From the NCBI GenBank assembly GCA_958298945.1, contig OY282609.1, positions 62,530,220 to 62,594,219 on the forward strand: DNA of 64,000 nucleotides. Direction: 5' to 3'. Source of the stretch: Atherix ibis (Eukaryota; Arthropoda; Insecta; Diptera; Athericidae). Shown in pieces: positions 23,241 to 38,000 of this stretch. The translations under genes and the position numbers were made by a program. The notes under the pieces are model-generated. The model did not search any database. It saw nothing but the letters and a program-made list of their open reading frames with translations, and was not told the origin of the DNA. Numbering within the stretch: position 1 is the first letter of the stretch; every line of letters begins with the position of its first letter.

Positions 23241-24555
23241 GTATTCCTATTTTCTATACTTAAAAATTCATATTTATGACAAATACTCATTTACGAAAAA
23301 TGGTAACAGGTACATGAATGTAAATTTTAAAAAAACTTCATTAACTTTTATAAATATGATTTTTCACTATGATACATTTTTCATAATCATTGTTTTTACA
23401 CACATCTTGAATAGTAATATTGTGACTTGTTTTCAATATTTCTAGAATTAACCCTAAATTTGCGAATAAATAAGAGTTTAGAATTTTATCATAGTTGCCT
23501 TAGTAGCTATTCGAAGTATCATTTTAAATTTAAAATAGAAATACTTTTATTGAATTTCGGTAGGTTTTCATATTTGAAAACAGTTTTTATTTTGCTTTTG
23601 TGGAAGAGGGGTTTACATAAATGTAATGCATTTTATTATATAATAAAATATTTTCGAATTGTCTAGACTCACATATTACATCATAAATTTTAAATATACC
23701 ATATGATGAGAAGGTGGACATATCAGATCTTTAAAAAATGTAGATATATTTTCTGAGTTCCTGATAATTTTCAAATGCGAAAAGGTGTTATTAAGCATTT
23801 ATAAAAAAAGTAAACAGCATGCCTTTACTTTTATTAAGCACATATAAAAAAGTAAACAGCACGCCTTTTAATTACTTTTTTTAAATTGGAAAAAGCTAGC
23901 CATCCAGACTTAGAATTTAATAGTAGTGCTATATATGTATTCAAAGAAATGTCTAGCGGTAGCTAGTTACAAGAGGGTTACTTTGCTTACAAATATTATA
24001 TTTTAGGAGATGGGTTGGCATTGTTTAGCTTTCGGATATGCATTCACACATTTCTCTATGTGTAAAATTGTATGCGACAGTTTAAAAATTCACTGTAAAA
24101 GCTGCATAGCATAAAATATAATCCAGTTTCGTTTAGTGTGTAGAGAGTGTGTACAGTTTGGTCGTTTCCATCGAGTAGACAAAACTGGCCAAATATGGGA
24201 AAAGTATTTATGAAGCTTCCGTTTTTAGTTTTTCGTATTTCTGTCTTTTTTGGTCGTTCCGTTTGTTGTTTTTTTATTGTAGTAGTCAATATTCATAGTA
24301 GTTTTACGAAGAGCGGCCTTACACATACACTCTATCGTATTCATACACTTTTGGTTCGATAACTACTCTTTGCTCCACAAGTCTACACATTTTGATTGTG
24401 ACACTATCAGAACTCATATAACTATTTTTATCCTCTCTTTTAAGATGAAAACTACTATAGCTGTGCAGCTAACATGATGAGTTATGTTTCGCGATGTAGA
24501 GGTAGATACGGATAAGTCTTTATGGATTCTGTAGATGATATAAAATGTTTATCTC

Positions 24556-24823
24556 TTAGTTGGTGATTGCTACGAGTATACTTGCCAACTTGGTAAATGG
24601 GGAGTCGCCAAATTTAGAGCTTTTTTTTGGCCGTAACAAGACTTTTCTTCTAGCCCATTTTGCGATATCTCTGTTAGCCTTTGGCCCATGTCTGAGCCCT
24701 TCCATTTCTATAGCAACTAGCCTGGTGCTGGAGTGTTTCATGAATTCGAACTTCCGTGAGCGCTTTATTGTTATTCAGGAAGCAAAACTTTGTTTCGGTT
24801 TTCATACAATGTTCCATTTCTAA
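24556..24823. other. Less AT-rich island, possible exon or old element
   Basis: The minus strand is open for 61 codons from 24741 (KANRDIAKWARRKVLLRPKK and neighbours, basic). The plus strand is open for 87 codons. The base composition is clearly different from its surroundings. I recognise neither product; an exon of a non-annotated gene or a fossil repeat are both possible. Confidence 0.2.
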
Positions 24824-26339
24824 AACATGTACACACAATTTTTTATACGTATTCCGATATTATTTTTTTACATACGTCTTTTACTCGCCACTAAAGGGAA
24901 TTATGTGATGGAAATATGCAATGCAGTTGAACTACTTAAATAGACTGAGTGGTATAGTACGCGAGCATAAGCCAACATTTCTGGGTACCTGTCAGTTTTC
25001 TGTGTATTTTCTTTCTTTGAATTTTAATCGCTTACTTTATTATAATGTGATTTATTTGATGGTGTAGGCAATATTTTCAACAAGATATTTCTTTAAATTT
25101 TCAAAAAAATGTAATTCTGTCTTATTTACATCCTTTGTAGACATTGATGTATGTTTGTTTGTTAGACTCGTGCTTCTTTTGTAAATGTCCTTAATTCTCT
25201 CTTCTCAATTAGTTTAATTTATCAAATAAAGTTTAAAGTAGTTTGTGCTTGTGCACTTGAACAAAATACAAGCACCTAATATTAGTACTCAACTTTTATG
25301 TTTGTCGTTCCATTTATCATTGGCTAAACCTCACCATATTTTCTAAATAAATGTATGCTATTTACTTAAACCAATCTGCAATTTATAAATATAGAACAAA
25401 GACGACTGTAGAATAAAAAAGTTTTTAATAAATTAGTGACTTCGATACGTTTTATTAAATTATTCAACATAGTTAAAAATAGACAATTAGGTCTTTCGAG
25501 ATAGAATCAAGACTTTTGTTATTACGAGTTTTAATAGAATGCAAATGTTAACAAGGATGAGTAGCCAACTTAGTTGAGAATTTGGGCAAAAGTTTTTTCT
25601 TATAAAAAAATAAATGCAATCAAAACAAAGAGAAATTGTCTCCTAGGAGTAATTTCTTCATATCATTTATTTGGCTTTTTTCATTTATTTGACGTTCTTT
25701 ACAATTTTAAACTTTAAATGTAATTTCATGTGACATTTTGTAGATACTTTTTAAAACTTTATACATAAAATGATGATAATTATATATCAATTCACTTTTT
25801 GTAGGTAAATATTCCTAAAAATTCAAATTTTCTATTTAAATGGAAATCTCCTTTCTGTGTGTTTTGTTTTTATATTATATTATATTTAATTTTATCCACT
25901 AAATGATAATTATTTTTGTTTGGAGCTGGTGTATTGAACTATTCTTTAAAAGTGAATATTCTCTGTAGATGTTGGAAACCATCAATATTTTCTTTGTTGG
26001 AATTTTTTTCCTAAAGTGCGTTGCCAGTTTCGATCCTTGTTTCTATTTAATTCTAAGCAGACAGGCATGTACTTTATACAGGTCAAGGAGAGTTCTTAAT
26101 ATATTATGTAGGCGTATGTAGAAATTGTATAATGAATTAGCAATTTTTTTTAGGTCCATTACTGGTGTGTAGAGATATATGTACTTGTCTAAATGCTTAC
26201 ATAATAGGCTCATGTTTATCATGGTTCTTCGGTTTAATGGATTTCATTTTGATATACAAATTTTCTATTTTTGAGGGTAGGCATAATAATAAAATATGAC
26301 TAGCATGGAGCTTTAGGAACATATACACTGTAGATTGCA

Positions 26340-26580
26340 TTGTACAATATTACCATTTTGTGTAAGAGGTGTTCTTTACACAACACTTTAGCCACATCGC
26401 TAGCCTAGCTTGGCGTAATGAAGTATCAGCAGCAGCAGATATTTAATGATGAATTTTGGGATGATAACTCATTATTTTGATGAATTGTTCACATGGCTTC
26501 TCGTTATGTCATCGCATCTATTCGGACCAAATTTGCCGCAACCAAAACAATATTAAGGACTGTTGAATGTATAGTCACCC
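26340..26580. other. Less AT-rich island with short CAG run
   Basis: Contains cagcagcagcag at about 26428 and a 20-codon plus-strand frame from 26418 (MKYQQQQIFNDEFWDD...). Too short to call a gene; noted because it breaks a long AT-rich interval. Confidence 0.15.
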
Positions 26581-29013
26581 ACCCATATATGAATGAAATT
26601 ATCTTCGTCTCTAAATAATTTTGAATTAATATATTACGTATGTGTTGATACTTACAAATATGTTATAAGAAGATATTTGTAGGTTTTTTGTCACATTTGC
26701 ATATGTTTGAGAGCAGGTAAGTACTTACGAGCGTTTGGTATCGTAAAATTTATTTTGAACGCTTATAGAATAAGCATTGAATTCTTTAATATCGATTTAT
26801 TTGTTAGTTTGAATCAAAAATGAATGCTCACAAAATTTTTCCAAAAATTTTATTTTTATTTATAAAAAAATTATGTATATAGAAACAATAGTACATTATA
26901 AATTTTTACGCTTTTTTTATTTTATATATATGTTTATATATATATATATATATTAAAATATTCTCTTGTTAGTATTTTTTTAGTTTATTTTTTGCTTTTC
27001 AAATTATTAATTTTTATTTGTTAATTTTTTGGAATTTATTAATTTACATAAGTTTGCATTGTTATATTTTATTTTTATGTTAATTAATTGTTGTATGTAT
27101 TCAAAAAGGACACACACTACAAGTATAGAAGAGTAACTGAAAAGCACCGTATATTTTTCTCACTGTTTATTTTAAAGTTTTCCTCCATTTTTTCATCTAT
27201 TCAAACATATAAACTTTATATAGTATATTCGTACATATATTTATTTTATTATAACTTTATGAATTATAATTTATTATATTTCTACTCCTATTTTAAAGAA
27301 AAAGTATTTCCAAATTGATAGTAGAGATCAATAGAAAATTTATTCATGATTAGAAATTTTTATTATAAATACCATATAGTACATACGAGTAAATTTGCAT
27401 ACACACGCGTTGGTATTTGAATATGTGAAGAATTGAATAAAAGTATTTTTAAAATTCATTATTTTCAATTTTAATAAATTCTATATTGATAAAACAAGTA
27501 TATAGCCGCTATTACATATTTTAATCCTTGTCAAATGTCAATTAATAATTTAAATTTATTTACATACTCAAATAATGTCTCTGTGTATGCAAATATTGTT
27601 TGATTACTTGAATTGAATGTATAATCGATTTATTATATTTTGGTTTAAATCGATTTTAATAAATAGCCAGTGAAATATAATTTTTAATCGAATCTTTGAA
27701 TGGTAGTATATGTACGTGTTATATATAGGATACTTACTTGAGGTATTAGTATATATTTTTATTTGAAATAAATTAATAAGATAATAGAGAATATTTTTGG
27801 GTCCGAATTTAAATTTTCGTTCACGCAAATTCTGTATAATTTCTTTACATTTAATTACAAATTTTCTATTTTATATATTGGTATTGTTTTGGAAATTTAT
27901 GTACAAATTTCCGTTTACACTTCTTAATATTTTCTAAAAAAAAAACAACTTAAAAGCCCAGTTTTTAATTCATCGAATATATTACTATAAGATTTTCAGG
28001 CTGTGAAATTTATTATTTTTATTTAACTAAATAATTTTCAATATATTTACTAATCACGGAATGTTATTTAATAACAATGGAATTTAATAATTTCATAGTA
28101 AGGATTTAAATGAAGCAAGTTTTGAAAATGATTAAGAAGATTTTTAGTATAATTCAGTATAGTTATCTTTTTCCATAATCTAGAAAACATAATTTGTTAT
28201 AATACTATACTTATAGTCATGATGAAAATGAATAAAAACAATAAAAAATATTCATTTTAAAGCAGTAGCCTATTATATATTATTATAATTTAAATTTTTT
28301 CTATCCTAAAGAACATATATTTAAATATTTATGTAACAAAAAAAAATTAAGTACAAAAAATATTCTAGTAAGAAATATTTGCATACATATAAAATTAGTA
28401 ACATTAAAAACAGGCAATATCAATATAAATGTAATTTTTTTAAATAACAAAGATGAATATTTAATTTAGTCAACAGTATATATATATATTTAGGCAATAT
28501 TGTAAGACTAAACAAAATTAATCGTACGTACATTACGAGTATTCATATTTCTTTCATTTAAAGAAATTTTATATAGTTTTGAATCCTTATTTTTGTTTCA
28601 AAAAAAAACCTTCGAAATAATTTATAATTTTTATAATTTCAACATTATTCAAGGATTAACAAAGCCGAATAAAATGTACTTATATATTATATAGTACGTA
28701 GGCAAAATTTTATTTTATTGGAAAACTTTTTAAATATTTTTAACTATAAATTTATTTATAGAAAGAACTTAAATGTTTACATATAAAAATATATATTATA
28801 AGCAAAAATTAAATAAAAGAATATATTGAAAGAGTTATTGAAAAAAAAATCACAATTTTTCGACTCGATAATTTTTATCTAAGGTACTAGTTAAACAAAA
28901 CGAAAATATGAATCAAAATAATAATTTAGTGAAGTTTAGTAATGATGATTTTGTGACGTAAAGTTGTTATTAGCAGTAGCTAAAATTATACTAGTAGTCG
29001 ATACGGCAAACTT

Positions 29014-32000
29014 TCATGAAAATTTATTGTAAAATTGCCATCTTTGAGACTCCAAATTCGGATTACATCTTTCCGCAACAATACCTCGTGTTTGAATATA
29101 TCTACTGTCCAAACAAATGTTCATTTTTGAATGCTGTAGAAGACCACCTTCTCGCCATTTCCACATTTGATTTTCGGACTCATCACAGAATTTCATAACG
29201 ATTTGTGACCCTCGAGCAAATGATACAAGAGTAAGGCAAAGGTCATGGTGTTTGATTTGGCCTCGCTTAGTGATACTCCATTCTTGATTGCCACCAGTAT
29301 TATGACATTGGTAAAGACCTGTTTAAAGAAGGAATTTCACCCTTAATAATATTCTTTAAACTTGAAATGCGTCTATATATTTGAAATTTCTTAAAACATT
29401 GTTCTTAAATATCAGAATTACGCAATATAAATTACTTACCTACTGTACCATCGATCAAGTGACCCAGTGTATCTAGGCAGTATTGATTTTGGCGTATCGT
29501 GCCTAGTCCTTGGGATTCAGGAACCTGCAACTCTGGATATACATTTTCTAGATACCATTTAAATGGCTTACACTGAAGCTTTTCTCTTAATGCTAATCTA
29601 TCATCTATGCTGTAATAGTTCAAACAGCGAATATATTTTTGCTTATTATAAAACGAGTATATAATCTATATTATAAATATCGAATTTGAACGAGAACACT
29701 TACTTTCCGAATGCAATACTTTTGGCAAGCGGTACTGCTGCATAATAATACTGTTTATAATCATCCATCCATACTTCAGCTGCTCGTCGTGTATTTCTGG
29801 CAAAGACATTGCCGCTTCCGCCAGGGAATGTATACGGATGTCGTTTCCGGAACACATGTCCAACACGACTACATGGAATTATTTCTAGACTACCACCACA
29901 CTGCCAAACCCGAAATGAGATTTCCAGATTTTCACCACCCCACACATCCATTTTCATATCATATTTGCCCAATTTGTTGAAGTATGGTTTATTAATTACA
30001 AATAATCCACCAGCTATCATCGGTGTTCGTATAGCTGATGTTGGATCATTAAGCCGATCCTGACGTTCACTTGGACTTAGGTACTCCCATTTAAATACTA
30101 AATTCCAGTCGAATCCTCCGCGTAAATCCGCTGAAGCGCCAATATATTGAAAAGTGTCCATGCTAATTACATCGATAACGGGGCAAACAACTCGTGCAGG
30201 ATCCTCGTCAATACGCTCGAGCAGAGGTTCCAACCAATTTTCATTACATTCCACATGGCTATCGAGGAACGTGAGTACATCAGCGATTGCTGCATCAGCT
30301 CCGCGCACTCTTGACCTCACCAACCCTTCCCGTTTGTCATTTCGAATAACTCGAACTTTGTTAATTTTTGCCAACTCTAAACCATCTTCAGCTGAAATCC
30401 AAAATAGTCAAAAAATTTTGAGTATTTTTTAGTGCAAGTTTCTAAATCGAATAAGAAAAAATATCTATAATTTTTACTTACGATGATCGCTAAAATCATC
30501 GACTAGAATAATTTCCTTAATAAGGTGTTCAGGACTTCGATTTAGAACACTTGAAAAATAAAAATAAATGTTTTTTAATATTTATTTGCACAGATCTTTT
30601 TAAAAAAAAATATAATAAAAAAATATTAAAAAGAATATTCTTTTTACCTGACTATTGTTCGAAGAAGCGTTGAGCGCGCTTCGTTGTGAAAAGTTATTAT
30701 TACACTAGTTGCTGGTAGATCTGTCCGCCATTTCTTTTTCCGGCACCTTTTCAAAATACAATTTATGGACGTGATTATACATAGGAAAATGGAAACTTTT
30801 ATTTTAAATTTGTAAAATAATTTTTTTGTAACATTTTAGTTATTATTTCGACTATGGTTTTGTTTTCTCTCGTCTATAAATACAATCCATTACAAATGGA
30901 CAAATTAGCGTTCCAGAAGGACGATGATAAAAACATTTTACGGATATCCATTTGCTTTTTATTTTGCCTTTGCTTTGCAATTTACGTAAATTTGTCCTTA
31001 ATTTTAATAATCACTTTCTTCATTATCAAATAAAAATTGTTGACGTAATAATAAGAAGTGAGGTTTATTTGTTCGTCTTTGCTGAAAAGTCTTGATTTTG
31101 TTTATATATGGACTGGCTATGGATATTATGGCAAAGGAAAATGTATAGAAAGGTTGCTTAACGAAGCGTAACTCTTTCGAGGCAGATAATAATCCAAAAC
31201 GATGAAAATAATGACTAAATAAAATGAAAAAGATAAAAGAACTTTTTTTTTTGTTAAAAGAAAGGCGGAGAAGATAACACAAACATTTTCTAATTTGTAT
31301 TTTTATTCAATAAGAAAAATTAACAAGTATAATATTAGGAAATCACGGAAAATGAAATGAAACATGCTTGAATAGATTGATGGATAAATTACTGTTAAGT
31401 AATATGAAGAAGATATTGGGTCACTTTAATCCAAATTATAGATTGTTTATTACATCATCATGATTGTTACGAATAATTATCATTATCAACGTCATCAGTA
31501 CACGTATCATCACTATTATAGTTATTTGAGATTTTGCTAATCTTTTAAAGTCGCAATTGACAAGTATAATCTGTGTAAATATGTCTTGATGGGTACCTTC
31601 GGTTGTCTTATAATCTACACCTAACAATCTAAATGGTCCGAAAAGTAATAGTCGACATTTCCACATAACTATAATCTGTACCTATTTTTTTGCTCTTAAA
31701 TTCAATCTTATATCATTTATGATATAATTTGTTTCTGCTACAAGTAAAAAATTTCCTTGTCACAAATTTATCTTTTGATATACTTTCGCATTAAGTACAC
31801 AGATTACTCCAGGCTAGTACTATTTTTCTTAAGCTTTGTAGATTAGCTTCGTGTTTAGATTGTTACGGATAATTTACCATGTTTTCAAATTAACAGAAAA
31901 AATAACAAATAAACTTGAAAACTTAGTATACAAAAATGCCAATCAATGATTTTTACGGACTATTTTCTTTGAACAGTTTTACTTAAATTGATTTTCTCTG

Positions 32001-35000
32001 AAAAAGGAACATTCTTTATAAATTTTTTTAGGCTTAAAAAATATACGAAGTACCAAAGCAAACTGATCAGCTCGTTTTTTATTAGTTAAATAGAAATCCT
32101 TTTGTATTATTTTTCTTTTTGCTGAAAAACATTTGCAATACTTTTACTTTGAGTAGATTGCGTTTTACGGGTTTTATTAAAGTTAATAAGCTTAGGAAGC
32201 TAGTTTTCAAATTAATCAGCTAAATACGAAGTTTCACGGAAATAAACAATATTAAATAGATAAATTTTAAAGCCATCTTTTAATAGTCGATTTAAATGTT
32301 TATTATATTTTACTTTCGTTTAAAAAGGCGCTTCTTTTCAAATTATTAACAATATCAGTTTTTCATTGAAGTAGCCATAATTAGTCTATTTATAAAAAAA
32401 TAATAAGAAATTATTATATAAGATTTTATGAATATCTTAATTATGTTTATAAGGTTTTTTATTCATATAATGGCATTTATTAATTAAAGATTTTTACAAT
32501 TTATGAATGTGGTTGAGTTTTTTCTGGTTGTTTCAAAATGCAATAGTTTTTTTTATTAAACTAACACATAATAGTTTTTTATTATGTGTTTTCATTATTT
32601 CTTTTAACTTTCATTTTATATTTATTTAATATATTTTCTCCTAACAAAAACTGCGGTTAACTTGATTAAATATACGAAGAAGTTTCAAATGATCGAACTG
32701 ATTGCTTTGATGGTGACATCTCATTTTCTTTCTATCTATTAATAAAAGTTTTTTAACTTTTAACTGATTTTCATTTGAATCTTTCAAATTTATTGGGGTT
32801 TAGACTAATGCGCTTGATTACATTTAAAAAAAAAAAAAAAGTGAAATTTTTGTTTTTTTTTCATTTTATCTACTTTTGCCTAGTATGTATTATAAATCGT
32901 AAATACGAGTATTTCAAAAGTAAAAGTCTGATATAAAAAATTACACATTTTAAAAAACTATTCCATTTGTAGCACTACTAACTACTATGAAGCTATGTAA
33001 TTTTTTTATTATTGCTAAGTTATGTAAGTAAAGTAAATTTGCAAGTTGCAATTTTCACAAAAATTAATCAGAAAAACATGTACTGAAAATTTATACTTTT
33101 GGAAAGATTTTAGTTAAGCTACCATGATGCATGGTCAATGAATTTATCTTCAAAGATTCCATATAATTTTGGTATTGTCTTCGATATGCTAGTTTACTAG
33201 CAACAAATTGCTTACTTTACTAGTATTGGTAATTTAAACTAAAACAGTGACAGTAAATTATGCAAACTAAATTTAATTTATCGCATTTCCCCGGACTTTA
33301 TTATACCTTATCATTTTTTTATTGGTTTTTATCTGTAACGATTCACAAAGAATTTATTAAAATACTCACAAGAGTTTCATAATTAATAGTTATTCAAGAC
33401 TTTAAGAACTTGCTACTAACTTGAGAATAGTTTATAGGCAAGCTACGCATAATTATGCTTTTCTAGTGTTAGATAACACATATTCGAAAAGTTTTAAATG
33501 AGAAATTTTAGTATATCTATCCTCCTCTTCCTTACCACATTCCAACATAATTGTTTTAAAAAAAATATAATTTAGAAAAGGTTTTATTAATCAGATATAT
33601 GATTATTGAGCTAGATTAATTACTCTTAATTTTTACTTACATTGGATTTCGGGTGTCAGGAATTTGTCGATTACTTGGCAATGAATCACTCGCTTGCTGG
33701 TTAAATCGATTCCTTATATAAGGATCTTCACCTTGCCGAAGTCCACCACGTCGTATATAGCCAGCTTCGTCAAAATAATCCCATGTGATAATAGGCGATG
33801 TTTCTGGTAAAATTCCACTGTTACTATTGCTAGCACCACCACCACCTCCACCTTCACCAAAACTGACAGAAGCACTACCAGTAACTGGTGATTGCGGGAG
33901 AACTCGTATTCCTGATGTCTGTTGGGGCTGATGCTGTTGAATTTGCCGATCGTAATGTTTTGAAGATGTCGTTGGTAAAGAGTCATCTGGATATTGTTGT
34001 ACAACAGTTGCAACCTCACGTAAACGTAACGCACGATTTTCTACCTATAATAAAGTTTCAATTATGCGTAAAATAAATTATTGATTTTTCAATGGGGTCA
34101 TGAATATATTAATATAAAAATAACACTTGAACACGCAGATGATTAAACATGGCAGCAAGAGAATAAATGATAATCTCATATTAGTGCGAGTAAATACTTT
34201 ATATTGACGGTGTGATGATACGCAAAGAATACGATTATAATCTGGAAAATGCGGACTAGTACGTATATAGCCTATAGATACAGTTTACCCAGACAACTGG
34301 TATTTCTTCATAGTTTGATCACGACCACGAAACAAAACTTGCAATACAAGTTCCATAGAAAGTGAAAGGCCACTCGTAATATTTTTAGGCTTTAGTTGAA
34401 TTTATTTCAGATTTGAATGGCATGCGAGTTTAAAAAAAAGATGACCATCGCTTCACGTACGAATAGTGAGTGCACACCTAACTACCTCGGAACATCTTAT
34501 TGCCATTTTCTAACTTTACACTTTGTTTCTGAATTGTGCAAGGTCTTTGTAGTTCATCATATGAAAGTAAAGTTGATTCATGGAAAAGGAGACGACAGTT
34601 AACATAAGTTACTAACTAGTAATTTAAGCCGCTGCTTTTAATTAATAAAGTTGTGTGGTGACTTCAATAAAATGATGAGTATAAGAATGAAGCAAGTGAA
34701 CTGAAAGTTATCTAATATAATGAAGAAACAAGAAAAGTACTGTCAGCAAGCAGCAACGGTAGTAAAAAAAGGAACAGCTTTTGACGTAACAGTTCATGCC
34801 TTGATATTTCCCGTTTGATAATTTTTTACCGTGTCATGTTGGATTCAGTCAGCCAATGTCAAAAAAATATTCAACAAGAGTATATCATGATTTGTATGTT
34901 TCTGAATGATTTAATGTACATATGATAGCAACTGCTTGAAAAATTTATAAATACGAGTTCTTCTACTCCCGAATATTTAATACTTTATCTTCCAGATCCA

Positions 35001-38000
35001 TCCAAGAAATAAATGCAAATGTATGTATATAAGTATCTATTGCAAGTGAAATATCTCTTAAAAAATATTTGTAAGTCTATCTGATATGTTTATGAAAACC
35101 AACAAATATTGCCATTTGGAAAGCCATTAAATTTGAATGGAAGGAAAAGACTATGTAGACTGAGTGCTTTATGATAGTACAGTTTTGATATATGTATATT
35201 ACGTAGGTGATTTGATATCAGAAAAACTCTTTCCATTTGCATATTTTTATTTTTCCAATGTGGATTGATTATTACCGGCTTTATCAGCATATTACAAAAT
35301 TCGGTTTGGCCCATTCTGGGAAAGAAATTTAGAAAATTAGCTATAAACTCAAAATCTCTTTGCTTTTTCTGTTCATGAATTTCTAATGAAGCTATAGTTA
35401 TAAAAACAGTGAAGGTTAGAGTTGGCTGGAGGGTGTATATCATATGCACACTTTTTAAAGTGATGTGTATCTATGGCGAGAACTTTATATAGAGTTCATT
35501 TTCTGTATAACTAATTTTTTTTTCCACTATTAACAATGATGTCTTAGTATACATATATAATAAAGTGCTTGAATAGATTCCTTAAAATCTATATACTTCA
35601 TTCAAATGTAAATATACATTTTATATATTGTAATATGAAAAGTTTAATGAGGTGTATATACAAATATTTATTTTTACATATAATCAGAGCAATGTATAAT
35701 TAGTATTGTTAAAAACTATCTATACTTAAAAAATCGTAAATAATACCCACATAATTATTGACAAAAAAATTTTTTAAATTACTAAGCGAACAGAGTAGAT
35801 AAAAGTATAGAAAATTAAATGGAAATTAATAAACTTTTTGTGTATTTTAATCAAATTTATTTTTCACACGATTATTTATACTAACAGATTATTTATAATA
35901 ATCTGTTAGTATAAATAATCGTAAGAATTTCTTTAATAGAGTGGGTTAAAATATATTTAAGAGTAAATAATAATTATGATTATTTAATAATTAAAATAGT
36001 CTTTAAAAAGCAAATAAAAATGCTCCCACACTTTAACACTATAGAAAAAAGGAATTCTTTAAAGTGTTTTTTTGAAGAATTAGTACTCGTATTTTTATTA
36101 GCGAAAATTAAAGTATTTCATTGGAAACCCCTTTTCATATTCTCAAGATGTAATAGAAAGTCAATAGAAATATCGAATTACCATTAAAAATGAATTTTCA
36201 TTTTAGAAACTGCGTTAAAATAACCACACCGAGCCTTAAAAAGTAAAAATCGGTTCGAATATGTGCGTAATGTTTTTGGAGCCAAAACTCTTTCAAACAT
36301 CTACAATTTACTGTAGTGTTCACTTGTTCATTTGTCGATTTGCCTGGAGATCATGTATATAGATAGTAATAATAATAATATTGATAATAATAGTAATAAT
36401 AATAGTAACTTATATAAGAACATCTCGAATATAAAGTGATAATTACATTTGAAAATATTATTTTGATTACACACGTATAGATATTCAGTAGTTATTTATT
36501 TGTATTTTAATTGACTATTCAGTAATAAAATACTATAGTTATTGGAACAATATTACTAAGATTGCTAATTTGGTTATTTATTTAATATTCAAAGGACTTA
36601 CTTTCCTTTTATTTGAGGATATACTTTGAAAATAAAGCAAAATTCGTAATCGTTTTTTTTGTATATACGAGTATCTTTTTTTGTGAATTTTTTTTCAAAA
36701 AACCTAAAAGTATCAATCAACGTCAGCATTAAAATAAAAAAAATAATCTCCCCCTAAAATGTCAAAAGTGATGACTAAAATTATTTAATATTTATAAAAT
36801 AATATAAATAAATACGTATTTCATGTGTTTGTATATTAGAAAGGACTATAAAAGTGTTTTGGGACTCTTTGGCAATAATATATTTTGGGATTCTCTTGAT
36901 TTCATTTTATCAAAATTCGTTTAAATTCCCAATGAAAATTCAGCAACATTATACATACCTTTAATATGTATACGAGTATATTCACATACATTTACTTATA
37001 ATATAATAAACATTGAAACATTTTTTGATACAAAGTAAATATGCACATAAGTCAATCAACTTAAACAAATTAAATGTTTATTATATTTTATGGTTTGAAT
37101 TTAAAAAAAAACGTTGACTTTTACCATTAAATTGATTTTAATCAAATTTAAATTGGCAAAAATAAATTTTTAAAAAATAGGTCATTTTACCATTAATAAT
37201 ATTATAAAATAAAAAGTAAAATAAATTTTAAAAAATTGACTAATTTTTTGTTTATTTGTTTAAATTTTAATTTATTGAAAATCCTATTAAATGAAAAGTA
37301 TTCTTGTTTATTGTAAAAGGCTTCTGTCTACTACAAAACATTCATAAGTATACTATACTTATTTAAACGCTGATATCTTGTCGTCCACGATTTTATTTAT
37401 TATTTATTTAATGTTTGATCATAAAGAAAATGAAAAATATGTAAATAAATTTTATGTAAACAGTGTAGCCTATTTTATGAATATTTTCCGTTACTGATAA
37501 TTTTCGCGAATCATTTCGTACATTTATCTATTCCAATACCTTATCTTTCTTATATGGGCTTAATTCTAAACTCTATTTCTTGTTGTCGAAATCAAGAGAA
37601 ACAACGGTGCTGAGTTATGTCTATGTAGTTGGATTAAAAAAATTCTAAGCCCAATTTCTTGTTATATATACCTTCGAAGATATTTACAATACTTTTACCA
37701 TTTGTAATTTTGCTCTTTAATAAGAATAATATGTATTTAGACGAGGTGTAGGAAGACAGAAAGAAGGAAGAAAGTCATGCTTTCATAAGAGCAGCAAATT
37801 ACTTGAGATTCATGTCGTCATTAGGTTGAGGTCATTTAGTATAAAGCGGCTTTTTAGTTAAGATTAGATTGTGTAAATAACTTTTAGAAGATAAGAAAAT
37901 CTAAAACTTTTATCTTAGATGACATTTAATAAAAACTTTACTGCGCCATGAATAATGTAAATAGCGTAGAAATTCAAAAATTACCTGTGAATAATTGGAA

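Larger units (their letters stand above)
19271..29013. other. Intergenic AT-rich DNA between convergent genes
   Basis: No recognised gene. The nearest genes converge on this interval, so its ends should hold their 3' untranslated regions. A (TA)n stretch lies at about 26936-26953. Three less AT-rich islands stand out, at 22977-23240, 24556-24823 and 26340-26580, described separately. Confidence 0.6.

Noticed and set aside
33714..34034. 106-codon minus-strand frame over the Pgant2 stem exon
   Set aside because: It is a wrong-frame reading; the splice-consistent frame of the same exon gives the Gln/Gly-rich stem followed by the conserved block [12 protein letters not shown].
35090..35449. 119-codon minus-strand frame in Pgant2 intron 1
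   Set aside because: Composition is that of AT-rich noise, with no domain, no acceptor or donor pair and no family likeness, so it was not called a gene.
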